Assembly: GCF_048007035.1 (NCBI RefSeq) | Contig: NZ_CP180355.1 | Location: forward strand, 1 to 64,000 | Direction: 5' to 3' | DNA length: 64,000 nucleotides | Source of the DNA: Imperialibacter sp963977595 | GTDB lineage: Bacteria; Bacteroidota; Bacteroidia; Cytophagales; Cyclobacteriaceae | Shown: piece after piece, positions 51,749 to 62,600 of the stretch | How positions within the stretch are numbered: the first letter of the stretch is position 1 | How the letters are laid out: the number at the start of each line of letters is the position of its first letter | The notes under the pieces: model-generated | Told to the model about the DNA's origin: nothing | Databases searched by the model: none | The model's input: the letters and a program-made list of their open reading frames with translations, nothing else | Translations under genes and position numbers: made by a program

Positions 51749-52387
51749 TCAAACACTGGCGATAAAAGGTGCTTTGCCAACAAAGGCAGCGTCAGTCAGC
51801 TGATCGGCTACAAAATAAGCCAGGTCTGCAGCACTGATCCCGTCGCCCGGACAATCCTCCAAACTTGCTTTCACTCCCCTCCTTTCGTCGGTCAGCTGAA
51901 TCATGGGAAGTCGCACAAGCGTCCAGTCAATATCGCTTTTTGCAAGAAACTCATATTCCACCTGCTTGTCCGCTGTGGTTTTCGGGTAATTGGTTTTCAT
52001 CCACTCAGAGGCCATTACCACCTTTTCGTTCTTCTTGTCAAATGGCGTGTTGACGTTGAGCCCGGTAAGGACGACATACCGCCGGATGCCATAAGTTGTC
52101 ATTGCCGCTACAATATTCTTTGTGGCCTGACTGAAAATCGACTCCTCACCTCTTGGCTGGCCAACTGCACTGATGATGGCCTGGCATCCGTCCGACAAAG
52201 ACCGGATAGCTTCCACATCTCTTGCATCACCTTTTAGTAGCTCGATTCCCGGGTCTTTAAGTTGAAAGTTTTCAGGAAACCTAAGGAGAAGTTTGATGCG
52301 GCATCCACGGCTGAGCAGCTCTTTTACGATGTACCTGCCGGCCTTACCTGTGCCGCCAATGACGGCTATTTTTGAAATGTTATTCAT
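51749..52387 (-). CDS. NAD(P)-binding SDR/NmrA-like protein
   Basis: A 212-residue protein from the ATG giving MNNISKIAVIGGTGKAGRYI: GGTGKAG is the NAD(P)-binding Gly motif. Further blocks are LLKGDARDVEAIRSL, AIISAVGQPRGEE, TYGIRRYVVLTGLNVNTP and DWTLVRLPMIQLTDE, all typical of atypical short-chain dehydrogenases (SDR_a5/NmrA-like). The YxxxK Tyr is not evident, so reductase activity is uncertain. The in-frame ATG at 52411 (MSYFIKSN..) is less likely. Confidence 0.92.
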   Translation of the reverse strand: MNNISKIAVIGGTGKAGRYIVKELLSRGCRIKLLLRFPENFQLKDPGIELLKGDARDVEAIRSLSDGCQAIISAVGQPRGEESIFSQATKNIVAAMTTYGIRRYVVLTGLNVNTPFDKKNEKVVMASEWMKTNYPKTTADKQVEYEFLAKSDIDWTLVRLPMIQLTDERRGVKASLEDCPGDGISAADLAYFVADQLTDAAFVGKAPFIASV

Positions 52388-52532
52388 GTTACTCTTGATA
52401 AAATAAGACAATAGTTGATTACCTGGTTTTGCCAGAAAGGGAAACCGATTGAGCAGAAGTGTTTTCTGCTAAGGCGAAGTCAATATTTTATCAGGAGATT
52501 CTAATACCCTGAAGATAATGGATTTTCGGCAA

Positions 52533-53159
52533 TTATCCTGGCCTGTAAATAATTCCCAAGCTAACCTGGTATGTCTCGGGGAAAAAAGCACTGCGCAACG
52601 AGCTTTGTTGTTGTTGCCTGATTGGAATGGCTGGGTTTTCCAAGTTTGATCTGTAATAGCCCGCATTCAGGATATTGATTGGCACTACGAAATCCAGGAA
52701 TATCTTTTCGTTAACGGCATAGAGCAAGCCGGGTTTGACAGCCAGGTTGATCGTGGATTCATAGGTGCTAAGTGGGTATTCGACTGAATATCTGGGGCTA
52801 TAGCCGCTGAAATTATTGTTCAGGGTTGCCTTCGCACCAATTTTGAATTTCAAGGCATTGTCGGTATTACCCTTGATAAATCCGTACTCAAAAAAAGGCG
52901 AAACGACGGTCTCATAATCTCTGATGGTAGGCCCTGATGATGATCTGGTGTTAGAGAACTTCAATGCATCGAAACCGGCTTCGAAGTACCTGCTTTCTCC
53001 AAGAAAGACGAATAATGACGGAATATCGGCCGCTAACTGGGAACTAGTGTTTTCGTTTGATTTCTGATACGAATAGGTGGCTCCAGCTTTTAGAGCAATT
53101 TGAGCAGAGGCCAGATGGGAAGTTAGCACCCAGAAAAGAATAAGAATTGATGGTTTCAT
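52533..53159 (-). CDS. Outer-membrane beta-barrel protein
   Basis: A 208-residue protein. From the ATG at 53159 it has a signal peptide (ILILFWVLTSHLASAQ), then alternating barrel strands (IALKAGATYSYQKSN, ..YFEAGFDALKFS, ALKFKIGAKATLNNNF, ..YQVSLGIIYRPG), ending in aromatic and Gly residues as expected for an outer-membrane porin-like barrel. No operon partner; function unknown. Confidence 0.85.
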   Translation of the reverse strand: MKPSILILFWVLTSHLASAQIALKAGATYSYQKSNENTSSQLAADIPSLFVFLGESRYFEAGFDALKFSNTRSSSGPTIRDYETVVSPFFEYGFIKGNTDNALKFKIGAKATLNNNFSGYSPRYSVEYPLSTYESTINLAVKPGLLYAVNEKIFLDFVVPINILNAGYYRSNLENPAIPIRQQQQSSLRSAFFPETYQVSLGIIYRPG

Positions 53160-53317
53160 AGTATTTTTATTATGGACAACGAACCATACACCCCTTTTCA
53201 TATTGAACTAAAAATAAATTTCATCAAATAAAGTATTCTGTAGACATACTGGCATTATAAATTACTTTAAAATACTTAGTTCAAGCTCTTAAACACTGGG
53301 TTCATTAACTCAGCAGC

Positions 53318-53473
53318 CTGGAATGGATCCAAGCTGCTCACAAAACCGTGCCGATGGCACTGGTCAATCGGCTAGAGGCATTTTTTACAAGCAAACCAAG
53401 TTCGGCACTTCAAACCTTCAGCCTGGAATGAATTCCAAGCTGCCTACAAAACCGTGCCGATGCACTAGTCAAT
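53318..53473. repeat. Direct repeat pair, about 100 bp apart
   Basis: CAGCCTGGAATGGATCCAAG.. at 53318 and CAGCCTGGAATGAATTCCAA.. at 53420, each ending ACAAAACCGTGCCGAT..CAC. Nothing else is seen in 53160-53538. Confidence 0.65.
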
Positions 53474-53538
53474 ACGAAGTTTATTCATGTAGAAATACAG
53501 CTCGGGAGTTCTCAAATCCTCAGTCAAATACTCTACTC

Positions 53539-54387
53539 CTACTTCCATGCCTCTTTTACCCTCGCTTCCAAATATTTCAACGTGGCAGGCGCTTCTTTTG
53601 GAAAGTCGTCCCAGCGGGATTCGATCACAATTTTTCCTTTATAGTCAATTTTCTTCAGCTCTTCCAAATACGGAACTACTTCATCGCCCAGTGTGCCGGG
53701 CGGATCCCGGTCCGCCTTTTCAGCGATATCGCAATGGAAGGTAATGCCCTTTCCCATCGCTATCATCGATGGGGGATCGCCATCCATGAGCATGTGGTAG
53801 ATGTCTACGCAAGCCATCAGATTGGGCTCATCTACCCGCTTCACCACATTCACTATCTCATCAAATCCGTTCAGAAAGTTGGCTTCGGTCTTGTTGAGGT
53901 TTTCTACGGTGAGCAGGATGTCGTACTTCTGAGCCTGCACGGCTACCTTCTTCGCAATGGCTACAAACTGATCCACAGCCTTTTCATAATCCCAATCGTC
54001 CGGCAATGTGCGGGAGCCACCGCTGCCCCACACCACCAAATCAACGCCTATCTGCTGGCACCGCTGGAATACCAGGTCGGTATACGCCAGTATCGCCTCC
54101 TCATTCACATCAGGGCCAATCACTTTCAGGTTGCCTGGCAAAAAGTAGTTCACCGCAAACATGTTGGTTTTTAGCTTTTTGATCGTCGCTGCATTCTGAG
54201 CAAACTGCTCATCTGACACCTTTTGCGGGCTGATAATTTTATCCACCTTTTCCACAAAAAACTTATAACCAGAAGCCCGCATAAGAGCGTCGTCTTCCAG
54301 GTCCCATGCCACAGCCACGGCCGGTCGTTGTGCGTGAACAGTAAAGGAGGTGCCGAGAACTAAGAGAGTGAACAGAAAAGTTTTCAT
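53539..54387 (-). CDS. Secreted sugar phosphate isomerase/epimerase-like protein (AP-endonuclease 2 fold)
   Basis: A 282-residue protein with a signal peptide (MKTFLFTLLVLGTSFTVHAQ) and a TIM barrel of the AP_endonuc_2 family. Likely metal ligands are Glu in LTVENLNKTEAN, Asp/His in CVDIYHMLMDG, His in ITFHCDIAEK and Glu in KIVIESRWDDFP. Members isomerise or epimerise sugars; substrate not known. An upstream ATG at 54501 adds 38 residues without signal peptide and is rejected. The divergent neighbour is a phosphoesterase lipoprotein. Confidence 0.93.
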   Translation of the reverse strand: MKTFLFTLLVLGTSFTVHAQRPAVAVAWDLEDDALMRASGYKFFVEKVDKIISPQKVSDEQFAQNAATIKKLKTNMFAVNYFLPGNLKVIGPDVNEEAILAYTDLVFQRCQQIGVDLVVWGSGGSRTLPDDWDYEKAVDQFVAIAKKVAVQAQKYDILLTVENLNKTEANFLNGFDEIVNVVKRVDEPNLMACVDIYHMLMDGDPPSMIAMGKGITFHCDIAEKADRDPPGTLGDEVVPYLEELKKIDYKGKIVIESRWDDFPKEAPATLKYLEARVKEAWK

Positions 54388-54512
54388 AGCGCTAGTTAAG
54401 TAGGTTATTTCATTGCTTCCTTCCACAGGAAACATTAACTTAAACTTAACTATTAATTTCAAATACCTCCCGTTTGAGAGGCGTAACTTCACCCTAACCA
54501 AATCTATCTATC

Positions 54513-56363
54513 ATGAATTATATTTCAGCCGTTGCAGTCGGCTTTCTGGTGCTTGGCTCGGCCTGCTCTGGGCCCGTAGAAAAAGCCAGTATCAAGATTG
54601 AACCTATCGAAGGGCCAACACCCTACACCAGCCTCGATCTCAACAATGATCCCTCTTCTTTCCAGTTTGCTATCGTAACTGACCGAACCGGCGGCCATCG
54701 GGGCAATGTGTTTGAAGTGGGCCTAAGCAAGCTGAACCTGCTACAGCCGGAATTTGTGATGAGCGTGGGAGACTTTATTGAAGGCTACACTGAAGACGAG
54801 GCACGACTGGACGCAGAGTGGACAGAATTCAATGGTTTCATAGATTCCCTTACCATGCCCTTCTTTTACGTGCCTGGCAACCACGACATCACCAACAAAG
54901 TGATGTATGATAAATACAAATCGATTTTCGGGAAAGACTATTACCATTTTGTATACAAAGACGTGCTGTTTCTCTGCCTCAACTCCGAAGACAACTACCG
55001 TGGCTCGGGCAAAGGTACCATCGGTGATGAACAGTACGAATGGATTGAGAAGACACTGGCAGCCAACGCAGACGTGAAATGGACGCTGGTGTTTATGCAC
55101 CAGCCCCTGTGGAACCAGCAGGCGGAAACGCTTCGCTGGCCTGATGTCGAAAAACTGCTTGAGCCGAGGAAGCATACCGTATATGTAGGCCATCATCACA
55201 GCTATGTGAAATACGAGAGAAACAATGGCAAATACTTCATCCTCGCCACCACGGGGGGCGGCAGCCGACTCAGAGGGCCTCGTTTTGGTGAGTTCGACCA
55301 TGTGGTGTGGATCACCATGACGGACAACGGGCCCATCATGGCAAACCTGGAGCTGTCGGGCGTTTGGGACGAGAACGTGGTGACTGAGCAGTCGAGCAAC
55401 TACTTCAGGCCTCTTTTCAATGGGCAACCTGTGCGTATATCGCCAATGTTTACCGACGGCAGCACGTTTTCAAGTGGCACCACTGAAATCCGCCTCACCA
55501 ACGACAGCGATGCGCCTATGGACGTCAGCTTTGAGCTGGCAGCCAACAAGGACCTCACATCCAGCATCATCCGGCAGAGCCTCACTATTGCACCAAATTC
55601 CGTAGAAATTCTTTCCCTCAAACTGAGTGGGAAAGCTGCATCAGTAGCTGCACTTGAGCCAGTAGCGTTGAAAGGCACGGTGACATTCCACGGCGACGGC
55701 ATGGCGGACATTACAATGGATGTAACGCAAAATGCCCGTCCGGCGAAGAAGGAGTACCTGGCAAAGGCGGCCGCTAAAACAGTCGATGGCAAGCTTGACG
55801 ATTGGACGAGCCTCCCCTACTCAGAAACCGAGATGTACACCGAGGCCGACCCCTTCTCTCACAAGGGCGGGAAAGCCGATGGTTCTGTTCGCTTCGGCAT
55901 CAGCTACGACGACAAGTTCCTTTACATAGGCGCAGAAATAACAGACGATGAACTGCTGGCCGTGGCCACGTCAAGGCCTTACAACCAGGATGCCTTTCAG
56001 GTCATTATCGACGGCCGCAGTGAAAACATCAGCTCCTTCGGCACCAGTCTTTCAGGTGTGCTGTACATCGGCATGAGTCCTTATGTGGATGGCACCGACA
56101 ACACTACGCCTTTCACCAGCGGCAGCAAACCCGATGGAACCATTGGCGTAACAAGAAAAACGGAAAAGGGCTATGCCACAGAGCTAGCCATTCCACTTAG
56201 CTACCTCAGTGAGCAGCAGGGTGGCGACTGGAAAACAGCCCGCATTAATGTGGGCGTGAACGACTTCGACAACGACTATAACCACCGCACCAACCTGTGG
56301 TGGCAACCCGACTGGCGTGGAGCTGCCAACTACCCCGGCTCGGGCACCTTCTTTAGAAAATAA
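54513..56363 (+). CDS. Metallophosphoesterase lipoprotein with C-terminal CBM9-like domain
   Basis: A 616-residue protein. Lipoprotein signal ends LVLGSAC. Calcineurin-type phosphoesterase domain about 45-270 with VTDRTGGHRG (first motif, altered from D-x-H), MSVGDFIEG, VPGNHDITN, FMHQPLW and VGHHHSY. A beta-sandwich region follows, and the C-terminal ~190 residues match the CBM9-like/sugar-binding fold: VDGKLDDWTSLP, FGISYDDKFLYIGAEITDDE and AFQVIIDGRS. Probably a surface or periplasmic enzyme that hydrolyses phosphate esters on polysaccharide-linked substrates; this substrate link is inference. Confidence 0.92.
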   Translation: MNYISAVAVGFLVLGSACSGPVEKASIKIEPIEGPTPYTSLDLNNDPSSFQFAIVTDRTGGHRGNVFEVGLSKLNLLQPEFVMSVGDFIEGYTEDEARLDAEWTEFNGFIDSLTMPFFYVPGNHDITNKVMYDKYKSIFGKDYYHFVYKDVLFLCLNSEDNYRGSGKGTIGDEQYEWIEKTLAANADVKWTLVFMHQPLWNQQAETLRWPDVEKLLEPRKHTVYVGHHHSYVKYERNNGKYFILATTGGGSRLRGPRFGEFDHVVWITMTDNGPIMANLELSGVWDENVVTEQSSNYFRPLFNGQPVRISPMFTDGSTFSSGTTEIRLTNDSDAPMDVSFELAANKDLTSSIIRQSLTIAPNSVEILSLKLSGKAASVAALEPVALKGTVTFHGDGMADITMDVTQNARPAKKEYLAKAAAKTVDGKLDDWTSLPYSETEMYTEADPFSHKGGKADGSVRFGISYDDKFLYIGAEITDDELLAVATSRPYNQDAFQVIIDGRSENISSFGTSLSGVLYIGMSPYVDGTDNTTPFTSGSKPDGTIGVTRKTEKGYATELAIPLSYLSEQQGGDWKTARINVGVNDFDNDYNHRTNLWWQPDWRGAANYPGSGTFFRK

Positions 56364-56385
56364 CACGGGTAATATTAGTACGAGA

Positions 56386-56416
56386 AAAGAGCCTGCGGAA
56401 ACGTGGGCTTTTTTTT
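56386..56416 (+). terminator. Terminator of the phosphoesterase gene
   Basis: AGCCTGCG-GAAA-CGTGGGCT stem (two G-T pairs) within AAAAG..CTTTTTTTT. Confidence 0.85.
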
Positions 56417-56653
56417 ACTCCTATCACAATTTGCACACTACAGCGAGAAAGCCTCTTCTAAGGAGTATCTCACTAGAAAATGTATTTGGAAGTCATTTTT
56501 TGGGAATCGTTGTCGGTTAAGAACAGGGTGAATACGGCATGAGTACTTTTTCAGAAAGAAATAGTTGAAAAATATACAGACAAAATATTTAGATTTGATT
56601 CTAATCTAGAGGGTCAGAAGAGCCCTCTGGTGTTCTATTAATAATTTCAACCG

Positions 56654-59600
56654 GTGGATTTATTCAAACGAATTCTGATAAAAAATTTATGCAGCCCTAA
56701 AGGTGCTGTTTTATTTCTAGCTGGATCGTTTCTATTGCACAACCATGGCATTTCCCAAGACCTTATCGAGAAATATCGGAACAAAGTATACGGCAGTGTG
56801 TACGCCATTGAAATAGACGAACCTAATGACCTCATCTATTTAGCAGGAAATTTTACCCGGGCAGGTAATCTGGCATCCTATGGAGCTGAACTTGATCCTA
56901 CTTCTGGTCAAGTACCATCGGGGTTTCCACAGCCAAATGGCACTGTGTATGCTTCCATATCGGACGCAGAGGGCGGCTACTACATTGGAGGTAGCTTCAC
57001 AAACGTTGGCGGGCTTGAACGCAGAAACCTTGCCTACATTAGTCACAATGCTCAGGTTACATCATTTGCGGAAAACTTAACGATCTCAGACCCCATTTAC
57101 TCGTTGGCTCTGGGGGATGGCAAGCTCTATATTGGAGGCTCCTTTATTGCTGTAAAGGATAACTATGTTGGCTCCCGGGGTGCAAGTCTCGATGCGTCAA
57201 CTGGAAACCCTAACTTTACCTTTCCGAAAGTAAACGGGCAAGTTTTAACTGTTGCTTCTGATAATGATGGAGGATGGTATATAGGTGGTGAGTTTACTTT
57301 TGTTGGGGAAAAATCAAGGAACAACATCGCTCACATCACCGCCGACGGCAACGTATCAGACTGGAATCCCAATGCCAATAGTGCTGTGTTTAGCCTGATT
57401 ATGTATGGCTCTACTGTTTATGCAGGTGGTTACTTTACTACTATTGGGGGCCAATTTAGGAACTACATTGCGGCCATAGATGGTAGCGACGGACTTGCAA
57501 CGGCCTGGAACCCGAATGCAAATAATGAAGTACGTACACTGGTAACAGATGGTACGAACTTATATGCTGGTGGCAGGTTCACAACGTTGCAGGGCCAATC
57601 AAGAAATTATATCGCCGCAATAAATATTAGCAGTGGACTTGTCACGACGTGGGATCCAAATGCGAATGATTTTGTAAACTGTCTGGCGACTGACGGATCC
57701 ACCATATATGTAGGAGGCTATTTTTCCAACATTGGTGGGCAATCCAGAGCTAAAATTGCCGCACTGAATGCCAGTGATGGACTGGCGAACAGCTGGAACC
57801 CTAGTGCAAACAGTTCGGTGTGGAGTTTGGCTATAAGTGGCACAAAAGTGTATGTAGGTGGCGCTTTCACCTTTATTGGAGGAGCGAGCAGAAACCGGTT
57901 GGCAGCACTTAATGTTGGCGGCATCAACAACGGCTTGTCGACAAGTTGGAATCCTGACCCAAACGGCTCAGTAAACGCTCTATATCTGTCAGGCACAACC
58001 CTGTACGTCGGAGGCAATTTCACAATTATTGGTGGACAGTCGAGACACCATGCTGCGGCTGTTAGCACAAGCGATGGTCTAGCGAATAGCTGGAATCCCA
58101 TTATGAATAATGCAGTGCATAGTTTGGCGGCAGACGAAACGAATGTGTTTGCAGGAGGGACATTTACTAGCGTAGGGGGTGAATTGAGGAACCATCTGGC
58201 AGCCATCGACTTAGATAACGGCCTTGAAACAAGCTGGAATCCGAATGCGAACGGCACCGTATATACTTTAGCTTTAGATGGAACTAGAGTCTACGCTGGA
58301 GGAAGTTTCACCAATGTTGGCGGTCAATCAAGAAATCGGATAGCGGCGCTTAACACTGCCAACGGGTTAGCTACATCCTGGAATCCAAATGCTAGTGCCA
58401 CGGTATACAGTTTGGCATTGGGGGGAACTATTGTTTATGCGGGTGGGAGTTTTACTAGTATTGGTGGCCAATCCAGAAACTACATTACGGCTTTGAATGC
58501 TGGCAATGGGTTGGCTACAGCTTGGAATCCCAACGCAAATTCATCGGTCAGGACTATCGCAATAAGTGGGTCAACAGTATACACAGGGGGAGATTTCACC
58601 AGTATTGGAGGTCAATTCAGGAATCGTATTGCAGCGCTAAGCACCAGCAATGGACTGGCTACCGCCTGGAACCCCGATGCAAATGCAACAGTAAGAAGTC
58701 TGGCAATCGATGGCACATTGGTTTATGCCGGGGGAAATTTCACAAATATTGGAGCCGAACCACGAAATTATATTGCAGCTCTGAATGCGAGCGATGGACT
58801 GGCTGTAGAGTGGAACCCCAATGCAAATGCGTCAGTAAGTTGCTTGGCTATTGGGGATGCTGGAGTATATGTAGGAGGCGACTTTCAAGCCATTGGCGGC
58901 CAATCACGAAATCACATTGCTGCGCTAACTATTAGCGATGGGCAGCTAACAGATTGGAACCCAAATGCAAACAGCATAGTGTTCGCTCTTGCCTTAGAAG
59001 GCACAAGTTTGTATGCAGGCGGGGGGTTCACTAGTATTGGAGGCCAACCAAGAAACAGAATTGCGGCAATAGATGTCACCAGCGGTCAGGCTTTAGGATG
59101 GAATCCTGATTGCAATGGCACAGTATCTATGCTATTGACTGATGGAATAACCATGTACACTGGTGGCTCTTTTTCAAGCATCGGTGGTCAGCTACGAAAC
59201 AATATCGCAGCATTAAGTTTGGCAACCGGCCAAGCAACTTCCTGGGACCCAAACAGTAATAACTTCGTGACAAGCATGGTAATTGATGGTACAACTGCTT
59301 ATGTCGGTGGCGGCTTTACAAACATTGGAGGGCAATCAAGAAGTCGCTTAGCCGCCATCAGTTTGAGCGACGGGCTAGTGACAAGCTGGAATCCTGGTAC
59401 GAATGGGGCTGTTTACAGTCTACAACGAAATGGGCCTATTTTGTATATTGGAGGCACATTTACAACAATAGCCAGTCAGACGAGAAGCTATGTCGGCGCC
59501 CTGAATCTAAGCGACGGCGTGGCAACCAAGTGGGATCCTGGCGCAAATAGCGGTGTTTACAGTTTGGCCTTAGACGGAACAAGTATTTATGCCGGAGGTA

Positions 59601-62600
59601 CATTTACCGAGATCGGTGGTCAAGACAGAAATAAAATAGCGGCGCTAAAACTTAGTGATGGCTTTGCTTCAACATGGAACCCAGGAATAAGTGATATCGT
59701 TAGAACTATCGCAATAAGTGGAACAACAGTATTCGCAGGTGGTTCTTTCAGTTCGGCATTTAATCAGCCTAGCTGGGGGCTGGCAGGGATCGTTTCCTCA
59801 GCAATTGCACCAGACTTTTCTTTAACCACAATTTCTCCCAAAACTTATGGAGATGCAGACTTCACATTATCGGCCAACTCCACCAACTCTTCGGGGGCAA
59901 TTGCCTTTACCTCTTCGGATGAAGGAACTCTAGATGTTTCAGGGAATACTGCCACAATCCATGCCGCCGGCGAAGTAACCATTACGGCCCTCCTTGAAGC
60001 TACAGAAACCTTTGCGGCGGCCTCACTCTCTCAAGTGCTATCTATAGCAAAAGCCACACTTTCAGCTTCAGCCCCCAACCAAAGCCGTGAGTATGGAGAG
60101 CCCAACCCTACCTTATCGGTCGAAGTTACCGGGTTTGTTAATGGAGAAGATCTCAGTGTGCTGGCTGCCGTTCCAACTGCCACTACAGAAGCCAGTACTG
60201 ACAGCAACGTGGGCTCCTACCCCATCACCGTAAGTGCTGGAAGCGATGATAATTACGAAATCAACACATCAGATGGAACTTTGACCATAACCCAGGCTAA
60301 CCTGACTGCAACTGCCGTCGATAAAGTAAAAACCTATGGAGAGGAAAATCCAACACTGGAGGTAATTTACTCAGGGTTTAAGAATGAGGATGACAAAACA
60401 GCATTGACGACAGCACCTTCCCCATCAACAACCGCCACAAGCACAAGTGCGGCAGGCGAATACCCAATCTCACTCTCTAACGGAAGTGATGACAATTACA
60501 CCATCTCCAACGTGCCGGGTACATTGACGGTCAATAAGGCCACACTTTCAGCTTCAGCCCCCAACCAAAGCCGTGAATATGGAGAGCCCAACCCTACCTT
60601 ATCCGTCGAGGTTACTGGGTTTGTTAATGGAGAAGATCTCAGTGTGCTGGCTACCGCTCCAACTGCCACTACAGAAGCCAGTACTGCCAGCAACGTGGGC
60701 TCCTACCCCATCACCGTAAGTGCTGGAAACGATGATAATTACGGTATCAACACGTCTGATGGAACTTTGACCATAACCCAGACTAACCTGACTGCAACTG
60801 CCGTCGATAAAGTAAAAACCTATGGAGAGGAAAATCCAACACTGGAGGTAATTTACTCAGGGTTTAAGAATGAGGATGACAAAACAGCATTGACGACAGC
60901 ACCTTCCCCATCAACAACCGCCACAAGCGCAAGTGCGGCAGGCGAATACCCAATATCCCTTTCTACCGGAAGTGATGACAATTACACCATCTCCAACGTG
61001 CCGGGTACCTTGACGGTCAATAAGGCCACACTTTCAGCTTCAGCCCCCAACCAAAGCCGTGAATATGGAGAGCCCAACCCTACCTTATCCGTCGAGGTTA
61101 CTGGGTTTGTTAATGGAGAAGATCTCAGTGTGCTGGCTACCGCTCCAACTGCCACTACAGAAGCCAGTACTGCCAGCAACGTGGGCTCCTACCCCATCAC
61201 CGTAAGTGCTGGAAACGATGATAATTACGATATCAACACGTCTGATGGAACTTTGACCATAACCCAGACTAACCTGACTGCAACTGCCGTCGATAAAGTA
61301 AAAACCTATGGAGAGGAAAATCCAACACTGGAGGTAATTTACTCAGGGTTTAAGAATGAGGATGACAAAACAGCATTGACGACAGCACCTTCCCCATCAA
61401 CAACCGCCACAAGCACAAGTGCGGCAGGCGAATACCCAATATCCCTTTCTACCGGAAGTGATGACAATTACACCATCTCCAACGTGCCGGGTACCTTGAC
61501 GGTCAATAAGGCCACACTTTCAGCTTCAGCCCCCAACCAAAGCCGTGAATATGGAGAGCCCAACCCTACCTTATCCGTCGAGGTTACTGGGTTTGTTAAT
61601 GGAGAAGATCTCAGTGTGCTGGCTACCGCTCCAACTGCCACTACAGAAGCCAGTACTGCCAGCAACGTGGGCTCCTACCCCATCACCGTAAGTGCTGGAA
61701 ACGATGATAATTACGATATCAACACGTCTGATGGAACTTTGACCATAACCCAGACTAACCTGACTGCAACTGCCGTCGATAAAGTAAAAACCTATGGAGA
61801 GGAAAATCCAACACTGGAGGTAATTTACTCAGGGTTTAAGAATGAGGATGACAAAACAGCATTGACGACAGCACCTTCCCCATCAACAACCGCCACAAGC
61901 ACAAGTGCGGCAGGCGAATACCCAATATCCCTTTCTACCGGAAGTGATGACAATTACACCATCTCCAACGTGCCGGGTACCTTGACGGTCAATAAGGCCA
62001 CACTTTCAGCTTCAGCCCCCAACCAAAGCCGTGAATATGGAGAGCCCAACCCTACCTTATCCGTCGAGGTTACTGGGTTTGTTAATGGAGAAGATCTCAG
62101 TGTGCTGGCTACCGCTCCAACTGCCACTACAGAAGCCAGTACTGCCAGCAACGTGGGCTCCTACCCCATCACCGTAAGTGCTGGAAACGATGATAATTAC
62201 GATATCAACACGTCTGATGGAACTTTGACCATAACCCAGACTAACCTGACTGCAACTGCCGTCGATAAAGTAAAAACCTATGGAGAGGAAAATCCAACAC
62301 TGGAGGTAATTTACTCAGGGTTTAAGAATGAGGATGACAAAACAGCATTGACGACAGCACCTTCCCCATCAACAACCGCCACAAGCACAAGTGCGGCAGG
62401 CGAATACCCAATATCCCTTTCTACCGGAAGTGATGACAATTACACCATCTCCAACGTGCCGGGTACCTTGACGGTCAATAAGGCGATACTGTCCGCAACG
62501 GCTGAGGATGCAACCCGAGGTTATAAACAAGAAAATCCAGCGTTTTCCATACTATACAAAGGGTTTAAGAACTCAGATGATCAATCTGTTATTGACGCTT

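Noticed and set aside
53323..54174. A 283-residue plus-strand ORF opposite the sugar isomerase gene
   Set aside because: Antisense shadow; the minus-strand protein has a signal peptide and full family motifs.
54741..55427. A 228-residue minus-strand ORF in the phosphoesterase gene
   Set aside because: Antisense shadow of the metallophosphoesterase domain.
60496..62151. Four identical 65-residue minus-strand ORFs
   Set aside because: Shadows of the 486-bp coding repeats on the other strand.
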